DNA from: an uncultured Alkalilimnicola sp.
GTDB lineage: Bacteria; Pseudomonadota; Gammaproteobacteria; Nitrococcales; AK92
Assembly (NCBI GenBank): GCA_937951875.1
Contig: CALGAN010000078.1
Coordinates: 1 to 62,211, forward strand
DNA length: 62,211 nucleotides
Reading direction: 5' to 3'
In this document: in pieces, positions 28,970 through 37,428 of the stretch
Position numbering within the stretch: position 1 is the first letter of the stretch
How the letters are laid out: the number at the start of each line of letters is the position of its first letter
Notes under the pieces: model-generated
Told to the model about the DNA's origin: nothing
The model's database searches: none
What the model saw: only the letters and a program-made list of their open reading frames with translations
Position numbers and translations under genes: made by a program

Positions 28970-30349
28970 TCAACCGATCAATCCCAGGGCGCTCACCAGC
29001 ACCACCAGGAGGGCGAGCGGCGTCACATAGCGAATCAAAAACAACCAGACCCGGTAGCCCCAGCCCTCGCCCAGCTCGCGCTCGCTGCTCAGCTTCGACA
29101 CTCGCCAGCCGGCGAACACCGCCAGCAGCAAGCCGCTCACCGGCAGCAGCAGATTGGCCGCGCCAACGTTGAGCAGATCGAACAGCGTCGCGCTGCGAAA
29201 AGCCGCGAATCGCTCCAGGGGCCGCACATGATCCCACACGTTGAGCGACAAGAGCGCCGCCACGCCCACGCCCCAGACCGCCATGCCGACCAGGTAGGCG
29301 GCCAACGGCCGGTCCACGCCCCGTCGCACTAGACGGGCCACCGCGGGCTCCATGAGCGCCATGCCCGACGTCCATGCCATGAAGGTCAGCAGCAGGAAGA
29401 ACAAGGTACCGAACCAGGTACCGTTCGGCATCTGCCCGAACGCCAGCGGCAGGGTCTGGAACAACAGCTTCGGCCCGGACCCTGGCGGCAGGTCGCTGGC
29501 GAACATGATCGGGAACACGATTAGACTCGCCAGCACGCTGATCGCCGTGTCCGCCGCCACCACCCAGCCGGCGGCGCGCAGAATGGGTACGTCCTGCTGG
29601 AGATAAGCCGAGTACATCATCACCACGCCCATGCCCACGCTCAGCGTGTAGAAAGCGTGGCCCATGGCCAGCAGCACCGTGTGCCCGGTGAGCTTGGAGA
29701 AATCCGGCATCAGCAGATAGGCCAGCGCACGATCGGCATGCCCGGTGGCCGCCGCCGCGTAGCCGGCCAACAACACCAGCAGCCCGCACAGCGCCGGCAT
29801 GAACCAGCGCACCGCCTCCTCCAGCCCCCAGCGCAGCCCGCGCGAGACCAGCAGCACCATCACCGCCATGAACAGCGTGTGCCAGGCCAGCAGCTTCTCC
29901 GGATCGCCGACGAATATCTGGAACACCTCCGCGGCCTGGATCGAATCCAAATCCGCGAACATGCCGGACGCGGCGCGGAAGACGTAGGCCATGACCCAGC
30001 CGCCGACCACGCTGAAGGTGGCCAGCATGACCAGCGCCGCCAAGGTCATCGCCCAGCCGAGCAGCCCCCAGACGCGCCAGCGCTTTTCCTCGGTGGCGAG
30101 CACGGTGAACGCCTCCATCGGCGAGCAGGCGGCGCGCCTCCCCAGCATCATCTCCGCCACCAGCAGGGGGAACCCGATCACCGCCAGGCACAGCAGATAG
30201 ACGGCGAAGAACGCCCCGCCGCCATTGGCGCCCACCATGTAGGGGAACTTCCAGACGTTGCCCAGACCGATGGCCGCGCCGGTGACGGCAAGAACGAACA
30301 CGGGTCCGCTGGACCACGTCTCGTGGACGGACCGCCGCTGGGCACTCAA
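28970..30349 (-). CDS. Sodium:neurotransmitter symporter (SNF) family transporter
   Basis: 459-residue inner-membrane Na+-coupled symporter with about 11-12 hydrophobic helices. The family signature VLAVTGAAIGLGNVWKFPYMVGANGGGAF (helix 1, about residues 19-47) supplies the unwound substrate/sodium site. Bacterial members carry amino acids or derivatives. The start is TTG 30349, with AGGAG 9 nt upstream; there is no closer Met. It lies 19 nt upstream of ratA on the same strand and is divergent from smpB. Substrate unknown. Confidence 0.92.
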   Translation of the reverse strand: MSAQRRSVHETWSSGPVFVLAVTGAAIGLGNVWKFPYMVGANGGGAFFAVYLLCLAVIGFPLLVAEMMLGRRAACSPMEAFTVLATEEKRWRVWGLLGWAMTLAALVMLATFSVVGGWVMAYVFRAASGMFADLDSIQAAEVFQIFVGDPEKLLAWHTLFMAVMVLLVSRGLRWGLEEAVRWFMPALCGLLVLLAGYAAAATGHADRALAYLLMPDFSKLTGHTVLLAMGHAFYTLSVGMGVVMMYSAYLQQDVPILRAAGWVVAADTAISVLASLIVFPIMFASDLPPGSGPKLLFQTLPLAFGQMPNGTWFGTLFFLLLTFMAWTSGMALMEPAVARLVRRGVDRPLAAYLVGMAVWGVGVAALLSLNVWDHVRPLERFAAFRSATLFDLLNVGAANLLLPVSGLLLAVFAGWRVSKLSSERELGEGWGYRVWLFLIRYVTPLALLVVLVSALGLIG

Positions 30350-30460
30350 AAGACCGTTCTCCTAAAAAACATGAGGTATTGATGTTATGGCGCCGCCATT
30401 GTCAGCGAGCGGCCCGATCACCGCAACACCACCGCCCCATGGCCCGGCGCGCGCCGCCCT

Positions 30461-30468
30461 TATACAAT
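30461..30468 (+). promoter_or_regulatory. -10 element immediately upstream of smpB
   Basis: TATACAAT lies 6 nt before the smpB ATG. If used, transcription would start at or within a base or two of the start codon, giving a leaderless or near-leaderless mRNA. No good -35 hexamer is visible at the right spacing. Confidence 0.45.
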
Positions 30469-30474
30469 GCTCGC

Positions 30475-30954
30475 ATGAGCAAGTCAGCCAAAAACAAAGC
30501 CCCCGATCCGACCATCGCCGTCAACCGGCGGGCGCACCACGATTATTTCATCGAAGACCGGTTCGAGGCCGGCCTCGCGCTGGAAGGCTGGGAGGTCAAG
30601 AGCCTGCGCGCCGGCCGGGTCAGCCTGCAGGAAGCCTACGTGATCCTGCGCAATGGCGAGGCCTGGCTGATCGGCTGCAACATCTCGCCGCTGCCGACCG
30701 CCTCCACCCATATCCACCCGGATCCGACCCGCTCGCGCAAGCTGCTGCTGCACCGCGAAGAGCTCAATAAGCTGATCGGCGCCACCGAGCGCCAGGGCTA
30801 TACCCTGGTGCCGCTCAACATGCACTGGTCGCGCGGCCGCGCCAAGCTCGAGATCGGCCTGGCCAAGGGCAAGAAGCAGCACGACAAGCGCGCCGACATC
30901 CGCGAGCGCGACTGGCAGCGCGAGAAGGAACGTTTGCTGCGGCGGCGCGTCTAA
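30475..30954 (+). CDS. smpB: SsrA-binding protein SmpB
   Basis: 159-residue tmRNA-binding protein needed for trans-translation rescue of stalled ribosomes. The oligonucleotide-binding barrel shows AVNRRAHHDYFIEDRFEAGLALEGWEVKSLRAGRVSLQEAYV, and the basic C-terminal tail AKGKKQHDKRADIRERDWQREKERLLRR inserts in the mRNA channel. ATG 30475 begins the conserved MSKSAKNK leader. The tmRNA gene lies 82 nt downstream on the same strand. Confidence 0.97.
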   Translation: MSKSAKNKAPDPTIAVNRRAHHDYFIEDRFEAGLALEGWEVKSLRAGRVSLQEAYVILRNGEAWLIGCNISPLPTASTHIHPDPTRSRKLLLHREELNKLIGATERQGYTLVPLNMHWSRGRAKLEIGLAKGKKQHDKRADIRERDWQREKERLLRRRV

Positions 30955-31036
30955 ATGGATGTACGGGTAACGAGACAGTCTGCACCAGGTGCGGGGAACT
31001 CGACTCTGGTATAGACTGTCTAACGTTACGAACTTT

Positions 31037-31393
31037 GGGGGCGACATGGTCTCGACGTGGGTCGCGAAACCCGAGGTGCATGCCGAGGATGTCACTACCC
31101 TCGTAAAAAATGTGGCAAAGCAAATAGTCGCCAACGACGACAACTACGCTCTCGCGGCCTAACTCCCGCGAGCCGTCATGCAGGCAGTTGCTTGTGACTC
31201 TTGCTGGCGGTCGTAGCTCACAAGCTCGCCGTGATGCTCGCCCGAAGCTGATCGGCTAAAACGTTAAGGGCTCGCTGAACGTGTTTCCTGCCCGTCGGAT
31301 AGCGTTCAGTTAAAACGTAAAGACTGGGATAAGCATGTAGAGCCAACGGCGGAGGGCTTACGGACGCGGGTTCGATTCCCGCCGCCTCCACCA
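31037..31393 (+). ncRNA. ssrA: Transfer-messenger RNA (tmRNA, SsrA)
   Basis: 357-nt tmRNA. The 5' end GGGGGCG pairs with CGCCTCC before ACCA at the 3' end, making a complete 7-bp acceptor stem (one G-U). The T arm GCGGGTTCGATTCCCGC is at 31366-31382. The tag frame starts at resume codon GCC 31130 after the conserved ATAGTC and encodes ANDDNYALAA, ending at TAA 31160-31162. The last residues YALAA are the classic proteolysis signal; the fourth residue is Asp where E. coli has Glu. Pseudoknot-rich sequence fills 31163-31340. The 3' CCA is encoded. It works with SmpB encoded just upstream. Confidence 0.97.
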
Positions 31394-31700
31394 AATTCCC
31401 CGAGCCGCGCGCAAGCGGCGACACAGCGAAAGGCAAGCGAATCGGACGCTTGCCTTTCTTTTTTGCGTTGCCCGCCGCGCCTGGAAGCGCTTCCTGCGCT
31501 CCATAGCCCTGTTCCATACGCTCTCCCTCCCAATGTGTGAGCCGGCCGATACCGCTTCCTGAGCGGCGCCGCTTCCGCGCTTCCCGCTCCGCTGGTACTG
31601 CTGTCCAGGTTCCGCGGACGAATGTGCTAAGGTCTGGCCCTGAGCCGCCGCGACGCGGCCGCTGTCTTCCCACTCAAGTTCTCGATAAGGAAACCAACGA
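31394..31700. other. Gap after tmRNA: terminator, then no recognised feature
   Basis: The first 70 nt hold the tmRNA terminator. From about 31465 to 31680 I see no gene, repeat or promoter that can be defended. An AAGGAAA ribosome site for the nitroreductase is at its end. Confidence 0.6.
31430..31464 (+). terminator. Rho-independent terminator of tmRNA
   Basis: AAGGCAAGCG and CGCTTGCCTT form a 10-bp stem with a 7-nt loop, followed by TCTTTTTT. It starts 37 nt after the encoded CCA of tmRNA. Confidence 0.92.
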
Positions 31701-32390
31701 GTGAACTACGACGACGTGGTGCTGGGCCGCCGCAGCATTCGCGGCTTCCTGCCAAAACCGGTTCCGCGCAAGGTGATCGAGGAGATCATCGCGCTCGCCA
31801 CGCGTGCGCCCTCTTCCATGAACACGCAGCCGTGGCACCTGTACGTGCTTACCGGCGAGCCGCTGGATCGCATCCGCGCGGAGAACACCGAGCGCAATCT
31901 GGCCGGCATTCCGCACACCAAGGAAGTCCGCGGCTCCGGCCCTTACGAGGGGGTGCATCGGCAGCGGCAAGTAGAGATCGCGATCCAGCTGTTCCAGGCC
32001 ATGGGCATCGCCCGTGACGACATGGAAAAGCGCCAGGACTGGGTGCTGCGCGGCTTTCGTCAGTTCGACGCGCCGGTGTCCATCGTGGTGACCTTCGATC
32101 GCTTGTTTTACGGCACCGACGTCGCGCCATTCGACTGCGGCGCGCTGGTGTACGGCCTGGTGAACGCCGCCTGGTCGCGCGGCCTGGGCTGCGTGGTGAA
32201 CAGCCAGGGCATCATGCACTCGGAGGTGGTGCGCAAGTACGCCGGCATCCCCGAGGATCAGGTCATCATGATCTGCGTGGCCATGGGCTATCCCGATCCC
32301 AATTTCCCGGCCAACGCCGTGGTGTCGAAGCGCCGGCCGGTCAGCGAGGTAGCGCATTTCGTGGGGTTCGAGGAGACGGTGGAGGCGTAG
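31701..32390 (+). CDS. Nitroreductase family protein
   Basis: 229-residue FMN-dependent oxidoreductase of the NfsB/FRP superfamily. Visible FMN-site motifs are RRSIRGFLPKPVPRKVIEEII (residues 10-30), ATRAPSSMNTQPWHLYVLTG (34-53), and the C-terminal CVAMGYPDPNFPANAVVSKRRPVSEVAHFVGF. It uses GTG 31701 as start with AAGGAAA about 10 nt upstream. The subgroup resembles nitrobenzoate/nitrophenol reductase-like proteins; the true substrate (quinone, nitroaromatic or enone) is not readable. It is followed by the DJ-1/PfpI gene after about 90 nt. Confidence 0.92.
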   Translation: MNYDDVVLGRRSIRGFLPKPVPRKVIEEIIALATRAPSSMNTQPWHLYVLTGEPLDRIRAENTERNLAGIPHTKEVRGSGPYEGVHRQRQVEIAIQLFQAMGIARDDMEKRQDWVLRGFRQFDAPVSIVVTFDRLFYGTDVAPFDCGALVYGLVNAAWSRGLGCVVNSQGIMHSEVVRKYAGIPEDQVIMICVAMGYPDPNFPANAVVSKRRPVSEVAHFVGFEETVEA

Positions 32391-32481
32391 GACAACCACC
32401 ATCAGCGCCGAGCGGCGGCCAGAGTCCGACCATAATTTGCCTGTTGCGCGATTGCCGGTGTGACATGGAGGACACAGCAGC

Positions 32482-33186
32482 ATGAAGAGCGACCTGAACG
32501 CGCTAATCGTCGTGACCTCGCACGATCAGCTCGGCGGTACCGGGCGCAAGACCGGCTTCTACTACGACGAGATGGCCCATCCCTACTGGGCGCTGGTCGA
32601 CGCCGGCCTCAAGGTTGACATCGCCTCCATCCGGGGCGGTGCCGCACCCTACGACCCGGGCAGTCTCGCCGACGAACCGGACAAACGGCCGCCGGCCGTG
32701 GCGCGCTTCCTCGCCGACCCGGCCTCGATGGAGAAGATCCAGAACACGCGCCGCATCGACGATGTCGATCCAGACCGCTACAGCGTGGTGTTCCTGCCCG
32801 GCGGGCACGGCACCATGTGGGACTTCCCGGGAAGCAAGGCGCTGGCGGAGGTGGTCGGTCGTGCCTACGATCGGGGCGCGATAGTCGGGGCGGTCTGCCA
32901 CGGGCCGTCCGGTCTGGTGGGAGCACGACGCGCCGACGGCAAACCGCTGGTGGAGGGGCTGCGCGTCAACAGTTTCACCAACGCCGAGGAGCAGGCGGTG
33001 GAGCTGGCCGACGTGGTGCCGTTCTTGCTGGAAAGCCGCCTGCGGGAACTCGGCGCCCGGTTCGAGAGCGCGCCCAATTTTCAGGCGAAGGCGGTGCGCG
33101 ATGGCCGGCTGGTGACGGGGCAAAACCCCGCGTCGGTGGCGCTGGTGGCGCAGGAACTGCGGCGGGCTCTGGAGGAGCTGCGCTAG
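32482..33186 (+). CDS. DJ-1/PfpI (type 1 glutamine amidotransferase-like) protein
   Basis: 234-residue protein of the Hsp31-like branch of the DJ-1/PfpI superfamily. N-terminal TSHDQLGGTGRKTGFYYDEMAHPYWALVDAG carries the conserved Glu of the site, VVFLPGGHGTMWDFPGS precedes it in the fold, and the nucleophile elbow is GAVCHGPSGLV with Cys about 137 followed by His. Members are chaperones, glyoxalase III-like or deglycase-like enzymes; which applies is uncertain. It ends just before a bidirectional terminator. Confidence 0.9.
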   Translation: MKSDLNALIVVTSHDQLGGTGRKTGFYYDEMAHPYWALVDAGLKVDIASIRGGAAPYDPGSLADEPDKRPPAVARFLADPASMEKIQNTRRIDDVDPDRYSVVFLPGGHGTMWDFPGSKALAEVVGRAYDRGAIVGAVCHGPSGLVGARRADGKPLVEGLRVNSFTNAEEQAVELADVVPFLLESRLRELGARFESAPNFQAKAVRDGRLVTGQNPASVALVAQELRRALEELR

Positions 33187-33206
33187 CGGCCCTGCTGCCG
33201 CGAACG

Positions 33207-33236
33207 AAAAAGGCCAGGTATCGCTACCTGGCCTTT
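33207..33236. terminator. Bidirectional rho-independent terminator
   Basis: AAAAAGGCCAGGTA, a 4-nt loop and TACCTGGCCTTTT give a strong stem flanked by A and T runs. It serves the DJ-1/PfpI gene on the plus strand and tRNA-Ala on the minus strand. Confidence 0.92.
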
Positions 33237-33244
33237 TCGGTACT

Positions 33245-33320
<76 letters not shown>

Positions 33321-33385
33321 GAATCCATGCAAGGGCGCGCATTATACGAAGACGCCGGCGTTCTCGCAACACCGGCGTCTCGCCA

Positions 33386-34795
33386 TCATCCCTGCTGGGC
33401 GCGGATGTACGCCAGCACCCGATCGATGCGGCGCAGGGTGGATTCGCGGCCCACCACGTCCAGAGTCACGTCGATAGGCGGCGACACCGAGGTGCCGCTC
33501 ACGGCCACGCGCAGCGGCTGCGCCACCTTGCCCATGCCGAGCCCGCCGCTTTCGGCGATCGCGGCGACCACCTCGTGGATGGCCGGCGCCGTCCACTCCG
33601 GCAGCGCGCTCAGCCGCTGGCGCAGCTCCTCCAGCACGGGCACGGCCTCGGGCGTGAGGTTCTTGCGCGCCGCCTTCTCTTCGTACTCTTGCGGCTCGCG
33701 GTAGAAGAACTCGGCGGCGGCGGCCATTTCCGCCAGCGTCTTGACCCGGTCGGCCATCACCTGCACCACCCGCTCCGGCGCAGGACCGTTGCTCGGGTCG
33801 ATGTCGCGGCGGCCCAGGTGCCAGCGGAAATGCCGGGCGACGTACTGCGGGTCGAGGGTGCGCATGTAATGCTGGTTCAGCCAGGCCAGCTTGGACAGGT
33901 TGAGGCTGGAGGCGGCGCTGTTGAGGTCTTCGATATCGAACAGCGCGATCATCTCGTCCAGGCTGAAGATTTCCTGATCGCCGTGTGACCAGCCCAGGCG
34001 CACCAGGTAGTTGAGCACCGCCTCCGGCAGATAGCCCATGTCACGGTATTCCATGACGCTAGCCGCGCCGGTGCGCTTGGACAGCTTCTTGCCCTGCTCG
34101 TCCAGGATCATCGGCACGTGGGCGTACACCGGCGGCTCCACGCCCAAAGCGCGCAGGATGTTCATCTGCCGGGGCGTGTTGTTCAGGTGGTCGTCGCCGC
34201 GGATGACATGGGTGATCTCCATGTCCATGTCGTCCACCACCACGGTGAAATTGTAGGTGGGCGAGCCGTCGGCGCGGGCGATGATCAGGTCATCGAGCTC
34301 GGCGTTCTGGAACACCACCCGCCCCTTGACCCGGTCCTCGACCACCACCTCGCCGTCCAGCGGGTTCTTAAAGCGCACCACCGCTTCCTCGCCGGGCTTG
34401 GGCACGCGCCCGAGGTCGCGGCAGCAGCCGTCGTAGCGCGGCTTGAGCTTCTGCGCCATCTGCTCTTCGCGCAGCTTCTCCAGCCGCTCCTTGGAACAGA
34501 AGCAGTAGTAGGCCTTGCCCTCGGCCAACAGCTGCTGGATGACTTCCTTGTAACGGTCGAAGCGCTTGGTCTGGTAGAACGGGCCTTCGTCGTAATCCAG
34601 CCCCAGCCAGGCCATGCCCTCCAGGATCGCGTTCACCGCTTCGGGGGTGGAACGCTCCAGGTCGGTATCCTCGATGCGCAGCACGAAGCTGCCGCCGTGC
34701 CGGCGCGCGTAGAGGTAGGAGAAAAGCGCCGTACGGGCGCCGCCGATGTGCAGATAACCTGTAGGCGACGGTGCGAAGCGCGTCTTGACCTTCAT
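33386..34795 (-). CDS. gltX: Glutamate--tRNA ligase
   Basis: 469-residue class I aminoacyl-tRNA synthetase. HIGH-type motif in RFAPSPTGYLHIGGARTALFSYL (about residues 5-27), KMSKS-type motif KKLSKRTGAASV (about 237-248), LRIEDTDLERS for glutamate binding, and the C-terminal anticodon-binding helical domain. ATG 34795 begins MKVKTRFAPSP, the family N-terminus, with an AGGA site; a longer upstream frame is rejected. The gene is followed by a tRNA-Ala gene on the same strand. Confidence 0.97.
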   Translation of the reverse strand: MKVKTRFAPSPTGYLHIGGARTALFSYLYARRHGGSFVLRIEDTDLERSTPEAVNAILEGMAWLGLDYDEGPFYQTKRFDRYKEVIQQLLAEGKAYYCFCSKERLEKLREEQMAQKLKPRYDGCCRDLGRVPKPGEEAVVRFKNPLDGEVVVEDRVKGRVVFQNAELDDLIIARADGSPTYNFTVVVDDMDMEITHVIRGDDHLNNTPRQMNILRALGVEPPVYAHVPMILDEQGKKLSKRTGAASVMEYRDMGYLPEAVLNYLVRLGWSHGDQEIFSLDEMIALFDIEDLNSAASSLNLSKLAWLNQHYMRTLDPQYVARHFRWHLGRRDIDPSNGPAPERVVQVMADRVKTLAEMAAAAEFFYREPQEYEEKAARKNLTPEAVPVLEELRQRLSALPEWTAPAIHEVVAAIAESGGLGMGKVAQPLRVAVSGTSVSPPIDVTLDVVGRESTLRRIDRVLAYIRAQQG

Positions 34796-35187
34796 CGCAA
34801 TCCTGCTCGTAAGAGGGTGGCTGGGGAAACGCGGTATGGTAGCAAATGCCGGGGCGCAGGCCGCAATGACAGCCGTCAAGCTCAGTACATCCGACACCTA
34901 CCGACCGCGTTCTCCGTCGGAGACTTACAGTGGATGTCGAAAAACACCTACAGACGACGTGAGGTTAAACGGAATACTCTGAGCGTCCTTCATGGATGAA
35001 GGACGCTTCACGGACGAAGCGACCAAAGTGGCCAGGGAATGGCCCGCGCGGCAAAGGATCGCCGCAGGAACTGCCGGCGCCAGGATGGCGGTTAGATGGG
35101 CAGGATGCTCCCGGCAGTTCCGCTATTCTTCCCCCCTCTTGTAGCCCCTGGGGAAAACCTGCCGCCGGCGGCGGCAGGCTCCTCGGC
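34796..35187. other. Intergenic region with repeated TGTCG/CCTACA motif and a hairpin
   Basis: 392 nt between gltX and the reductase gene. 34936-34953 reads TGTCGAAAAACACCTACA, matching 15 of 18 positions of the minus strand of 36671-36688. Looser versions lie at about 34891 (TCCGACACCTAC) and about 34920 (GTCGGAGACTTACA). A perfect hairpin GCGTCCTTCA/TGAAGGACGC is at 34983-35006. No gene is supported here. Confidence 0.55.
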
Positions 35188-35931
35188 TTACATGTAGATG
35201 CCGCCGTTGACGTTGATCTGCTGGCCGGTGATGTAGTCGCCGTCGGCCACCAGGAACAGCACCGCCTTCGCGATCTCCTCCGGCTTGCCGAAGCGGCCCA
35301 TCGGAATCTTCGCCAGGATTTTCTCCTGCACCTGCTCGGGCACCTGCGCCAGCATGTCGGTCTCGGTGAAGCCGGGCGCCAGCGCGTTCACGGTGATGTT
35401 GTACTTGGCCAGCTCCTGCGCGGCGCTCTTGGTGAAAGCGATGATGCCGCCCTTGCTCGCCGCGTAGTTGGTCTGGCCGAAGTTGCCGGCTTGGCCGACG
35501 AAGGAGCTGATGTTGACAATCCGCCCGTATTTCTGCTCCACCATGGGCCCCTGGGCGGCGCTCACGGTGTAGTAAACGCTGTTGAGATTGGTCTGGATGA
35601 CCTCGTGCCAATCCTCGTCGGTCAGCTTGCGCAGGGTTTTATCGCGGGTAATGCCGGCGTTGTTGACCAGAATATCGAGCCGCCCCCATTGCTCCACCAC
35701 CTGCTTGACCAGGCTGCGGGCAGGGCCGGGCTGACTGACGTCCGCCTGGATCACCAACGCTTCGCTGCCCAGCGCGCGGATCTCGTCGGCCAAAGCGTCG
35801 GCCTCGGCGCGGCTGTTGCGGTAGTTGACTGCCACCTTCGCCCCCTCCCGGGCCAGCGCCAGAGCGATGGCGCGGCCGATTCCACGGCCCGCGCCGGTAA
35901 CGAGTGTAGTTCTGCCTTCCAAACGACCCAT
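35188..35931 (-). CDS. SDR family reductase, FabG/PhbB type (3-oxoacyl-ACP or acetoacetyl-CoA reductase)
   Basis: 247-residue NAD(P)H-dependent short-chain dehydrogenase. TGAGRGIG (residues 11-18), NNAG, catalytic Ser in NISSFVGQAGNFGQTNYAASKGG with YxxxK, and the C-terminal DGDYITGQQINVNGGIYM, which fits FabG and PhbB. It would reduce a 3-oxoacyl thioester. ATG 35931 has AAGGA upstream; the longer frame from 35955 is less likely. The only neighbour on the same strand is a small unknown protein 48 nt upstream. No polyhydroxyalkanoate synthase is in the window, so FabG versus PhbB remains open. Confidence 0.9.
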   Translation of the reverse strand: MGRLEGRTTLVTGAGRGIGRAIALALAREGAKVAVNYRNSRAEADALADEIRALGSEALVIQADVSQPGPARSLVKQVVEQWGRLDILVNNAGITRDKTLRKLTDEDWHEVIQTNLNSVYYTVSAAQGPMVEQKYGRIVNISSFVGQAGNFGQTNYAASKGGIIAFTKSAAQELAKYNITVNALAPGFTETDMLAQVPEQVQEKILAKIPMGRFGKPEEIAKAVLFLVADGDYITGQQINVNGGIYM

Positions 35932-35979
35932 GGTGTGCGTCCTTTCAGTGATCAATTATTGGGTTTATTGCAGAGGTGG

Positions 35980-36408
35980 TTACCGGCCTTGCTCCAAGGC
36001 GTAGCCGGCATGCACGGAAAAACGACCGGCCCTGTGCGGAAGATATGGTTCTTCTTCCGCAACCGTTGGCCGCTCTCTTTCGGGCGGAAACACCCGAAAC
36101 GACGCTCCCTCTCGCTGAATCACATAGTCCGAAGGGAGCGGATCGACGTCGAACACCACGTCGCCCGCGCGCCGGTGATCGACCAGAAGCCAGGACTCCA
36201 GGAGCTGCGCCAATTCCGCGGCGCCAAGCAACGCCCCCGCGGTCTGCGTACGCCGGCGATGCCGTTGCAGTATCACCACCCGCCGACCGCGCCAGCCGGA
36301 AGCGACGGGCGCCCGATAAAGGCGATAAATCAATTCGGCGAGCCAGTCGGCGCCTCGGAGCTGCCCTGCCAACCCTTCACGAACAATCTCTTGCATTGTG
36401 AGCTGCAT
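35980..36408 (-). CDS. Hypothetical protein (142 aa)
   Basis: Not recognised. It begins MQLTMQEIVREGLAGQLRGA at ATG 36408 with an AGGGA site, and ends 48 nt before the FabG/PhbB-type gene on the same strand, so the two may form an operon. The protein is Arg- and Leu-rich (WRGRRVVILQRHRRRTQT), with no signal peptide or membrane helix, and an acidic/aromatic second half (VVFDVDPLPSDYVIQ). A long competing frame runs antisense, so coding status is likely but not certain. Confidence 0.55.
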   Translation of the reverse strand: MQLTMQEIVREGLAGQLRGADWLAELIYRLYRAPVASGWRGRRVVILQRHRRRTQTAGALLGAAELAQLLESWLLVDHRRAGDVVFDVDPLPSDYVIQREGASFRVFPPERERPTVAEEEPYLPHRAGRFSVHAGYALEQGR

Positions 36409-36835
36409 AGCGGTCCCTGCTCTTCACTGATCCAACGTTGGGCATGATCGCGCCGCCGCCGGTGGCTACACCGGCCTTCGATGCGAAAATTTCATGGCTG
36501 AGGTGGCGTCGCCGAGAAGCGTCCGCGGTTCCGGTACATCGTTCGGACAAGGTGCCGGTCTCTGCGCCTGTCAACGCTTCGAGAGCCCATTTCCGTAGGC
36601 TCTAACCGATCGGCCCGCGTTTCGTCTCCTCCTGTACCCCTTCATCGTATCGGGGTTTACCCGCGGCATTTGTAGGAGATTTCCGACATCTGCCGTAAGA
36701 AAGATACGTCACATCAGCATTCGGCGATACAGGCCCGGCAACGAGAGTTCCTGCCGCGAGCAAACAGCGAAAAGCCGCGCTCGCCACGGCTCGCCGAACG
36801 CGGTGCGATCCGATGAAGGAGCCGCCTGCACGCGC
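36409..36835. other. Intergenic region with an imperfect palindrome
   Basis: 427 nt with no supported gene. The notable element is the 18-nt near-palindrome at 36671-36688 (separate entry). The rest presumably holds the promoter of the small-protein/reductase unit on the minus strand; none is clear. Confidence 0.5.
36671..36688. promoter_or_regulatory. Imperfect palindrome TGTAGGAGATTTCCGACA
   Basis: The two halves are TGTaGGAga and ttTCCgACA. The reverse complement matches the motif at 34936-34953 in 15 of 18 positions (consensus TGTCGRAAAWCWCCTACA). A pair of such sites flanking the same gene block suggests a shared DNA-binding factor; which one is unknown. Confidence 0.4.
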
Positions 36836-37204
36836 TCAGAGCAGCTCGGTGTCGTCGTGGCTGTAGGGCGGCGAACAGCAGCAGAGCACCACCAGCGTCG
36901 TGCCGCCGGTGTTGCGCAGGCGGTGCGGCGTGCCCGGCGGAATGCACACGGTATCGCCGACGCGCACGACGAATTGAGCATCCCCCAAGGTCATCACACC
37001 TTCCCCGGCGGTAATGTGATAAAGCTCTTCGCTGCGCCGGTGGAGGTGCAATTCGGTCACGGCTCCCGGCTCCAGGCGCGCCTCGGCCAGGCTTTGATTG
37101 CGATTGCCGTGCACCGCCGGGTGCATCAGCTCGCGAATGGTCGAGCCGTCCTTGGTGATATAAGGCGGTACGCTTTGATACGTCGAATGACGGATTTCGG
37201 TCAT
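36836..37204 (-). CDS. Cupin domain-containing protein
   Basis: 122-residue single-domain cupin. Motif 1 is EPGAVTELHLHRRSEELYHITAGEG (about residues 44-68), with the His-x-His-x4-Glu metal ligands. Motif 2 is VGDTVCIPPGTPHRLRNTGGT (about 82-102), with the fourth His ligand. The C-terminus has an unusual CCC triplet followed by SPPYSHDDTELL. Such proteins bind a metal and act as isomerases, dioxygenases or simple binding proteins; no specific role can be given. Monocistronic by context. Confidence 0.85.
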   Translation of the reverse strand: MTEIRHSTYQSVPPYITKDGSTIRELMHPAVHGNRNQSLAEARLEPGAVTELHLHRRSEELYHITAGEGVMTLGDAQFVVRVGDTVCIPPGTPHRLRNTGGTTLVVLCCCSPPYSHDDTELL

Positions 37205-37321
37205 GGAAAACGCCCAGTCACTGGCCGAAGTGCCATGGAAATGCCCGACAATCTAACGAATCGACGTTAATCGTCAAATAGCGGCCGGCCGTCGGAGGCC
37301 ATGTCCGCGCGCAATATATAT

Positions 37322-37327
37322 TTATAC
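37322..37327 (+). promoter_or_regulatory. Candidate -10 for the DUF2325-like gene
   Basis: TATACT in a short AT-rich stretch (37311-37334), about 100 nt before the ATG at 37429. Upstream lies a small palindrome GACGTTAATCGTC (37262-37274) that could be an operator. The -35 is not clear. Confidence 0.3.
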
Positions 37328-37428
37328 TATTTATGGAGCCGGATCCGTGAGCCGAGCCCTGCCGTCGGGGACACCACGGTAGTGGCGACCATGGACGATT
37401 GCCGCAAGGGGAACGGCTGGTCACCCAC

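Noticed and set aside
31218..31673. 151-codon open frame antisense to and beyond tmRNA
   Set aside because: It overlaps the clear tmRNA and its terminator and has no recognisable protein features.
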